Source: Bacillota bacterium (GTDB lineage: Bacteria > Bacillota > Clostridia > Peptostreptococcales > Anaerovoracaceae). Taken from it: a stretch of 18,366 bases of DNA. The stretch is from assembly GCA_017431395.1 (NCBI GenBank), contig JAFRLD010000214.1, positions 1 through 18,366 of the forward strand, read 5' to 3'. The notes under the pieces were generated by a model. It saw only the letters and a program-made list of their open reading frames with translations. It was not told the origin of the DNA and did not search any database. Position numbers and translations under genes: made by a program. Numbering within the stretch: position 1 is the first letter of the stretch; each line of letters starts with the position of its first letter. Below, piece by piece: positions 15,279 to 18,366 of this stretch.

Positions 15279-16558
15279 AGCGGATCAAGCTTGAAAAACA
15301 ACATTACCAATGGGGGTTGACGGCGTTTCTCGTGATCGTCTGCTGTGTGCTGGCATTCTTTGCTATCTACCGGTTCGATGTCATCCAGAGATTCTTCACG
15401 TTTGCTCTCAATGTGCTGGCCCCATTCATCTACGGGCTGGTCATGGCTTATCTGATCTGCCCGATCTATAACGCTACAGTGCGGGGAACGTACAGCCTGC
15501 TGAACCGGGGCGAGATGAAGCTGAAGCACGATATGGGCATTTCCAAAGGTGTGGGAACGGTCCTGTCCGTCGCATTGATCCTGGTGGTCCTGGCCGGTGT
15601 TTTCTGGATGATCATTCCGGGCCTGGTCAACAGTATCATCAATGTCGTTGAGATCCTGCCGTCCGGCGTCCATAAGCTGAACCTATGGGTAGACGCGAAA
15701 ATGACGAACCTTCCTATCGCGCAGGAGACGATCGATAAGTGGATGGATTCGTTAACGGATAAGGCGATCGAGTTCGCTACGAATACGATCCTGCCGCATT
15801 CCCAGTCACTGGCTGCGGGGGTCTCCCAGGGAGTGATCGGGGCGGTCGGGTTCATGATGGACTTCGTGATCGGGATCATTATCAGCGTTTACTTCCTGAA
15901 CAGCAAGGATACGTTCCTGGCCCAGATCAAGAAGTTTATCGTTGCCAACTTTAAGGAGAGAACGGTCGAGGAGATCTTCAGCGGCGCATCCTACACGAAC
16001 AAAACGTTTGGCGGATTCATAAGCGGCAAGATCATCGATTCCGTGATCATCGGCATCATCTGCTTCCTCGTGATGAGCGTGTTCGGATGGGAGTATTCAC
16101 TGCTGATCAGCTGTATCGTCGGCATCACGAACATCATACCGTTCTTCGGTCCGTTCATCGGAGCGATCCCGTCGACCCTGCTGCTGATCCTGGTCAACCC
16201 GATGCATGCACTTTATTTCGTCATCTTCGTTTTGATCCTGCAGCAATTTGATGGCAATATCCTGGGGCCGAAGATCCTCGGGGACAGCACAGGACTCGAG
16301 AGCTTCTGGGTCTTGTTCGCCGTACTCGTAGGCGGCGGCTTATTCGGATTTATCGGTATGGTCATCGGCATTCCGGTCTTCGCGGTCATCTACTATTACG
16401 CAGGACGGTCGCTGAACCGGAAGCTGGAGCGAAAAGGCTTCTCTACGGATCTGAAAGATTATCGTATAGATCCATACCGTACGAAACCGGCTAAAACGAA
16501 GAAAAGACGGCGGTTCTCGCTGAAAAAAAAGGAAGGGACAGATTCGGATGACAACTGA
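15275..16558 (+). CDS. AI-2E family (UPF0118) membrane transporter
   Basis: 427 residues with about eight hydrophobic helices: near 12-32, 44-64, 95-116, 187-208, 254-272, 274-296, 298-325 and 344-375. Family signatures are GGFISGKIIDSVIIG (246-260), NIIPFFGPFIGAIPS (286-300) and QQFDGNILGPKILG (323-336). The loop at 117-185 is the usual extracytoplasmic segment. The tail (390-427) is basic, with KTKKRRRFSLKKK, and so cytoplasmic. Relatives export or transport varied substrates, including Na+(Li+)/H+ exchange in some; TqsA of E. coli was linked to autoinducer-2, but the substrate cannot be inferred here. The start overlaps the stop of the Fic-like gene (ATGA), and the end overlaps murB by 11 nt. 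Confidence 0.9.
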   Translation: MKRIKLEKQHYQWGLTAFLVIVCCVLAFFAIYRFDVIQRFFTFALNVLAPFIYGLVMAYLICPIYNATVRGTYSLLNRGEMKLKHDMGISKGVGTVLSVALILVVLAGVFWMIIPGLVNSIINVVEILPSGVHKLNLWVDAKMTNLPIAQETIDKWMDSLTDKAIEFATNTILPHSQSLAAGVSQGVIGAVGFMMDFVIGIIISVYFLNSKDTFLAQIKKFIVANFKERTVEEIFSGASYTNKTFGGFISGKIIDSVIIGIICFLVMSVFGWEYSLLISCIVGITNIIPFFGPFIGAIPSTLLLILVNPMHALYFVIFVLILQQFDGNILGPKILGDSTGLESFWVLFAVLVGGGLFGFIGMVIGIPVFAVIYYYAGRSLNRKLERKGFSTDLKDYRIDPYRTKPAKTKKRRRFSLKKKEGTDSDDN

Positions 16559-17474
16559 GAGAATAGCTGACGGGATCAGAGATGAGCTTATAGCTATCAC
16601 AGGCGAGGAGCACGTGATCAAGGACGCGCCGATGGCGGAATATACATCCTTCCGTGCAGGCGGAGCGGCGGACCTGATGGTCAGCGTTCAGTCACCGGAG
16701 CAGCTTCAGGAGGTGCTCCGTTTCCTGACCGGGGAAGGTCTCCCGCACATGGTGCTCGGCAACGGATCCAACATCCTCGTCAGGGACGGAGGATACCATG
16801 GGGTGATCGTCCGGACCGGCGAGGGATTCAATACCATGAGACTGGAGGAGGATGCCCTGGTCTGCGGCAGCGGCGTTTCGCTCGCTATGGCGGCGAAGGC
16901 GGCTGCGAATGCAGGGCTGACCGGTCTTGAGTTCGCTTCGGGGATCCCCGGAAGCGTTGGAGGCGGTGTGTTCATGAACGCAGGCGCCTATGGAGGAGAA
17001 CTAAAAGATATTCTGGCAGAGGCCAGCCTGCTGTCAAAGGACGGATCAGCCTTTGCGAAAGCGACAGCAGAGGAGCTGGAGATGGGATACCGCCATACGA
17101 GGCTCCATGAGAGCGGGGAGATCGTCCTGGAGGCAGTCTTTCACCTGACCCCGGGTGACCGGGAGGAGATCTGGAAGACTATGGCGGATCTGACGGCCAG
17201 ACGTAATGAAAAACAGCCGGTGACCTATCCGAGCGCGGGAAGCTTCTTCAAGCGGCCGGAAGGATATTTCGCCGGGAAACTGATACAAGATGCGGGACTG
17301 AAGGGCCTCTCGGTGGGGGGCGCACAGGTGTCGCAGCTGCATAGTGGATTTATTATCAACACCGGGGGAGCGACGGCGACCGATATCCTGCAGCTGATGC
17401 AGATCGTGCAGGCGCGGGTGATGGAGCAGTTCGGAGTTGCCCTGGAACCGGAGGTAAGGATCATTGGAGAATGA
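16548..17474 (+). CDS. murB: UDP-N-acetylenolpyruvoylglucosamine reductase
   Basis: 308 residues, FAD enzyme of peptidoglycan precursor synthesis; it reduces the enolpyruvyl group of UDP-GlcNAc-enolpyruvate to UDP-MurNAc with NADPH. FAD-binding motifs are YTSFRAGGAAD (32-42), GNGSNILV (71-78) and SGIPGSVGGGVFMNAGAYGG (131-150). Catalytic residues are R182 in GYRHTR, S232 in YPSAGSFFKRP and E302 in LEPEVRIIG. The loop shape and length match the short type II MurB of Firmicutes. ATG 16548 lies inside the end of the AI-2E gene, with GGAAGGGA just upstream; its end overlaps the PHP gene by 11 nt. The order murB, PHP gene, rapZ is common in clostridia. Confidence 0.97.
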   Translation: MTTERIADGIRDELIAITGEEHVIKDAPMAEYTSFRAGGAADLMVSVQSPEQLQEVLRFLTGEGLPHMVLGNGSNILVRDGGYHGVIVRTGEGFNTMRLEEDALVCGSGVSLAMAAKAAANAGLTGLEFASGIPGSVGGGVFMNAGAYGGELKDILAEASLLSKDGSAFAKATAEELEMGYRHTRLHESGEIVLEAVFHLTPGDREEIWKTMADLTARRNEKQPVTYPSAGSFFKRPEGYFAGKLIQDAGLKGLSVGGAQVSQLHSGFIINTGGATATDILQLMQIVQARVMEQFGVALEPEVRIIGE

Positions 17475-18204
17475 ATACGAACTGATGTATGATCTTCATA
17501 CACATACGACATATTCGCATGGCAAGGGAAGCGTTGAGGATAATGTACGGGCGGCCATGAACAAAGGCCTGGGATACATCGCGATCTCGGACCATGGCCC
17601 CGGCCATATTTTCTATGGGATCAACCGCAACGACTTCGCTTATCTTAAGAATGATATAGAGAAAATGAACGTCAAGTTCCCGAAGCTCATGGTCAAGATG
17701 AGCATAGAGGCGAACACCGTCCACAGCGGGAACGGACTGGATATCAAGCCGGAGGAATTCGAAGAATTCGATTTCGTGATCGCCGGATTCCATTACGGGC
17801 TTTTTGGCTGCAGTTCCATACACAACTGGCTCTGGAGCCATGGGTTCAAGTGGGGCGAGAAAAAGCTTCGTGAGAAGAACACGAAGATGATCATTCACGC
17901 TCTGAGAGAGAACGACATCGCCATACTCACCCATCCGGGAGACAAAGGCCCGTTCGATATCCTGCGGATCGCAGAGGTGTGTGCCGAAACGAACACCCTC
18001 ATGGAGATCAACTGCAGGCATGACCACCTGACGGAGGAGGAGATCAAGATCGCTATGAGCGTTCCAACGGTGAAGTTTATCCTGAGCAGTGACGCTCATG
18101 TGCCGGACAAAGTCGGCGAGTGCAAGGAAGGCCTCGCCAGGGCCATGCGCGCAGGGCTGAATCCGGAGCGGATCGTGAACATCCGTAAAAAAGAAAAGAT
18201 ATAA
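17464..18204 (+). CDS. PHP-domain phosphoesterase of the murB-rapZ cluster
   Basis: 246 residues with the metal-binding motifs of the PHP fold: [11 protein letters not shown] (H12, H14, H19), SDHG (D43, H44), E82 in SIEAN, H110 in AGFHYG, H157 in LTHPGD, and SSDAH (D210, H212). PHP proteins are metal-dependent phosphatases or nucleases (histidinol-phosphatase and polymerase PHP relatives); the substrate here is unknown. The start is taken as TTG 17464, since GGAGG (17450-17454) lies 9 nt upstream, inside murB. The alternative ATG 17485 begins MYDLHTHT but has a poorly spaced GGAG. ATG 17471 is in another frame and stops after four codons. It is followed 23 nt later by rapZ. Confidence 0.9.
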   Translation: MENEYELMYDLHTHTTYSHGKGSVEDNVRAAMNKGLGYIAISDHGPGHIFYGINRNDFAYLKNDIEKMNVKFPKLMVKMSIEANTVHSGNGLDIKPEEFEEFDFVIAGFHYGLFGCSSIHNWLWSHGFKWGEKKLREKNTKMIIHALRENDIAILTHPGDKGPFDILRIAEVCAETNTLMEINCRHDHLTEEEIKIAMSVPTVKFILSSDAHVPDKVGECKEGLARAMRAGLNPERIVNIRKKEKI

Positions 18205-18227
18205 GAGGCTGGCCGGGAGGAGGCGCT

Positions 18228-18366
18228 ATGCAGGTGATCATCATTACAGGACTTTCAGGGGCAGGCAAGACACAGGCGATCGATTGTCTGGAGGATATGG
18301 GCTATTATTGTATCGATAATATGCCGCCGGCCCTGATCAAGAGCTTCGTGGATCTGACCGCGACCA
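18228..18366 (+). CDS. rapZ: RapZ/YvcJ-type nucleotide-binding protein, 5' part only
   Basis: Only the first 46 residues are in the window. They contain the P-loop TGLSGAGKT (about 7-15), followed by [15 protein letters not shown], a close match to the RapZ/YvcJ N terminus. In E. coli RapZ is an RNA adaptor controlling glmS through GlmZ, that is, amino-sugar supply; in Firmicutes the YvcJ role is less clear, and it is normally followed by yvcK and whiA, which are outside this window. The Shine-Dalgarno site GGGAGGAGG precedes ATG 18228. Position after murB fits a cell-envelope cluster. Confidence 0.93.
   Translation, partial: MQVIIITGLSGAGKTQAIDCLEDMGYYCIDNMPPALIKSFVDLTAT

Noticed and set aside
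17035..17056. Inverted repeat CAAAGG/CCTTTG in murB, sharing CAGCCTTTGC with the end of the carA element
   Set aside because: The MurB protein has normal length here and the shared piece is only 10 nt, so chance is likely; there is no evidence of a second insertion.

Overview
The window reads as a chromosomal segment of a strictly anaerobic, fermentative member of the Firmicutes (Clostridia type). Base composition is moderately GC-rich, Shine-Dalgarno sites are strong GGAGG-type, GTG and TTG starts are frequent, and genes overlap heavily. Supporting genes are an [FeFe]-hydrogenase, an Fe-S ene-reductase of the old yellow enzyme family, and the Firmicutes-typical murB / PHP-domain gene / rapZ order. 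I cannot name a genus. No rRNA, tRNA, CRISPR array or transposase was seen.

Region 1 (1-2576, minus strand): a two-gene operon of a cysteine-desulfurase-like PLP enzyme followed by a two-domain FMN/Fe-S/FAD ene-reductase that leaves the window. Region 2 (2577-6409, plus): a divergent promoter region, then a hydrogenase pair with a 7-nt overlap. The first gene fuses the Fe-S tail of NuoF to a GltD/NfnB-type FAD/NAD(P) module; the second is a complete M3-type [FeFe]-hydrogenase. A strong terminator follows. Region 3 (6448-8586): a clear sigma-A promoter drives a 55-residue single-span membrane protein, D-serine dehydratase (dsdA) and a hotdog thioesterase, ending in a terminator. Region 4 (8525-13094): carA and carB, joined by a TAATG overlap, make carbamoyl phosphate for pyrimidine and arginine synthesis. 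carA carries an in-frame insert of about 135 bp that is itself a structured palindromic element. Region 5 (13127-13936): a two-span small membrane protein faces a metallophosphoesterase, with the two stop codons directly abutting. Region 6 (13988-18366, plus): a tightly packed operon of a cysteine-free half of a MoaA-like barrel, a Fic-fold protein with a ruined active site, an AI-2E-family membrane protein, murB, a PHP phosphoesterase and the start of rapZ.

The most notable items are the palindromic insertion in carA (9177-9313); the co-transcribed pair of apparent pseudoenzymes (14071-15278) leading into cell-wall genes; and the hydrogenase partner that lacks the FMN/NADH domain of NuoF and has a GltD-like module instead. 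Smaller points are a probable leaderless metallophosphoesterase mRNA and a carA promoter whose start site falls inside the upstream terminator.
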